NCBI GenBank assembly: GCA_900553345.1
Contig: USDE01000076.1
Location: 1-6,767 of the forward strand
From: an uncultured Collinsella sp.
GTDB taxonomy: Bacteria > Actinomycetota > Coriobacteriia > Coriobacteriales > Coriobacteriaceae
DNA: 6,767 bases
Direction of reading: 5' to 3'
Positions 5,522 through 6,767 of this stretch are shown in pieces. The stretch's first letter is position 1. Each line of letters starts with the position of its first letter. The position numbers and the translations under genes are program-made. The notes beneath the pieces are model-generated. The model worked only from the letters and a program-made list of their open reading frames with translations, was not told the origin of the DNA and did no database searches.

Positions 5522-6694
5522 ATGCAAATCGAGGAGAACGGCCAGGGAACGCTCCGCAATAATCTATCGGGGAAATTGGCTTACTATTCGTTTTTGCCAA
5601 CGCCCTTGCAATCATTGAGGCAGCTAAACCTCACTGAGGAAACCTATCGCACGCTTTCCACATGCTCACGAAAGCTTGGAGAGCTTGAAGGCATGCTCTA
5701 CTTTGTTCCCAACGCCGACATGTATCTGACAATGTATGTGCGCAAAGAAGCACTCCTTTCTTCGCAAATTGAGGGAACCCAGTGCACGTTTGACGACCTA
5801 CTTAGTCCATCGCAAACCCAACTCCATCATAAAGATGTCGCAGATGTCGTGAATTATGTCCGTGCTGTCGACCGCGGCGTAGAACTGCTCAAAAAGATGC
5901 CCTTGTGTACGAGGCTTCTCAGGCAGGTTCATGCGGTCCTGCTGGACGGAGTGCGCGGAACGGAGAAGAATCCAGGCGAGCTGCGCTCCTCACAAAACTG
6001 GATTGGCCCTTCAGGCTGCACCATTGCAACTGCATCGTTCGTCCCTCCAAACATTGAAGATTTGAGCAACACGCTCCAGGACCTCGAACGATTTATCGAT
6101 GAGCCTCAAGTCGAAATGGATCCGATCGTGCGGGCGGCGCTCGTCCATTACCAATTTGAAACTGCCCATCCATTCCTAGACGGAAACGGTCGCCTGGGCA
6201 GGCTTCTCATTACACTTATGCTCATCAATGATGGCGTTCTTCATTCTTGCTTGTTCTATCCATCGTTCCAGTTCAAGAAAAATCGAAGCGAGTACTACCG
6301 ACAACTCACATCCGTAAGGGAACGAGGAACTTACGAGGAATGGATAGAGTTTTTCTGCGCCAGTCTTCTTGAGAGTGCGAAGGACTCGGTAGGGTCTTTA
6401 AAGAGTCTTGTTGATCTCCACAACCGTTCGACGGCAGCTATTACCGAAAATCTCGGAAGGACTGCCGCAAACGGACAAAGGCTGCTGAGCCTTCTTGAAG
6501 AGCATCCCATCCTCGACACCGCGTTTATCGCTGCCCGGCTCGATATCGGTAGGAGCACCGCGAGCTCGCTCGTCAAATCATTCGAAGAATTGGGTATCCT
6601 CCGTCCACTCGACGAGTCAAGACAGAGATACCGACAGTACGGGTATGAAGAGTATCTTTCGATTCTCAGGGAAGACGCTGAGCCGATTAGATAG
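5522..6694 (+). CDS. Class II Fic protein with C-terminal winged helix
   Basis: Fic enzymes usually transfer AMP from ATP to a hydroxyl side chain of a target protein. This one has 390 residues. The inhibitory motif [ST]xxxE[GN] is present before the core as SSQIEG (Ser80, Glu84, Gly85), which marks class II, where the same chain blocks ATP binding until relieved. The Fic core holds the flap region RSSQNWIGPSGCTIATASFVPP (about 155-175) and an intact active site HPFLDGNGRLGR (216-227) with catalytic His216, Asp220 and Arg224/Arg227. Residues about 316-365 form a winged HTH (AARLDIGRSTASSLVKSFEELGIL), as in SoFic-type proteins. The start at 5522 is chosen because GGAGG lies five bases upstream; the in-frame ATG at 5510 overlaps that site and has none of its own. 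No partner antitoxin gene is seen or required. GC is lower than in the flanking genes and the gene lies between palindromic repeats, suggesting transfer. The target is unknown. Confidence 0.93.
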   Translation: MQIEENGQGTLRNNLSGKLAYYSFLPTPLQSLRQLNLTEETYRTLSTCSRKLGELEGMLYFVPNADMYLTMYVRKEALLSSQIEGTQCTFDDLLSPSQTQLHHKDVADVVNYVRAVDRGVELLKKMPLCTRLLRQVHAVLLDGVRGTEKNPGELRSSQNWIGPSGCTIATASFVPPNIEDLSNTLQDLERFIDEPQVEMDPIVRAALVHYQFETAHPFLDGNGRLGRLLITLMLINDGVLHSCLFYPSFQFKKNRSEYYRQLTSVRERGTYEEWIEFFCASLLESAKDSVGSLKSLVDLHNRSTAAITENLGRTAANGQRLLSLLEEHPILDTAFIAARLDIGRSTASSLVKSFEELGILRPLDESRQRYRQYGYEEYLSILREDAEPIR

Positions 6695-6718
6695 GCACCG
6701 CAGCCCAGCCATATTAAA

Positions 6719-6767
6719 ACGAGCGTGGATAATCTCCCACTTTGAGTCCACACGGGGGCCAAAAACG
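6719..6767. repeat. Palindromic intergenic repeat, copy 2 (cut by window end)
   Basis: The first 28 bases (6719-6746) are identical to 5267-5294. The next 21 match copy 1 at 15 positions with no gaps, through to the point where the second palindrome arm should start. The window ends there, so the right arm cannot be confirmed. It has the same orientation as copy 1, 24 bases after the fic stop codon. Confidence 0.8.

Noticed and set aside
5238..6767. Repeated ACGAGCGTGGAT units as a CRISPR array
   Set aside because: There are only three occurrences with irregular spacing (29 bases, then over 1.4 kb) around a gene. They are dispersed palindromes, not an array.

Overview
The window looks like chromosomal DNA from a GC-rich gut actinobacterium of the Coriobacteriia, most likely Collinsella or a close relative. 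This rests on high GC in most genes (44 of 60 bases in 1921-1980), the gene families present, and short intergenic repeats of a kind I recall from that group. No database search was possible, so the taxon is an inference.

Left part (1-2869, + strand): the 3' portion of hypD, then a complete hypE. These are [NiFe]-hydrogenase maturation genes that build and deliver the Fe-bound cyanide ligands. hypE is followed after 105 bases by a HAD-family phosphatase with its own ribosome binding site.

Convergent gap (2870-3168): no gene, but dense structure. It holds a 10-bp hairpin, a REP-like doublet with a GTCCCCAA core, a roughly 100-bp near-palindrome with perfect 15-bp terminal inverted repeats and a possible 5-bp target duplication (a MITE candidate), and a perfect 12-bp hairpin.

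Middle, - strand (3169-4574): an unidentified small lipoprotein, and upstream of it a stand-alone glucose-type PTS EIIA (crr-like). The crr-like gene has a clear promoter (TATAAT, 17-base spacer, TTAGCA) and a clear intrinsic terminator. Divergent from it is a SIS domain of the RpiR/MurR regulator type. Its DNA-binding N-terminus seems to have decayed: pieces of a plausible HTH can be read in two frames upstream.

Right part (5236-6767): a complete class II (self-inhibited) Fic protein with a C-terminal winged helix. It is clearly lower in GC than the other genes (27 of 60 bases in 5581-5640). Its AT-rich upstream region carries several ATTAG/CTAAT half-sites around a probable extended -10 promoter. 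Copies of a 68-bp palindromic repeat lie on both sides of the gene, the second cut by the window end.

The most interesting leads are the Fic gene with its operator-like array and flanking palindromes, the MITE-like palindrome at 3026-3126, and the apparent loss of the regulator's DNA-binding domain next to crr. I see no CRISPR array, tRNA, rRNA, transposase gene or phage module.
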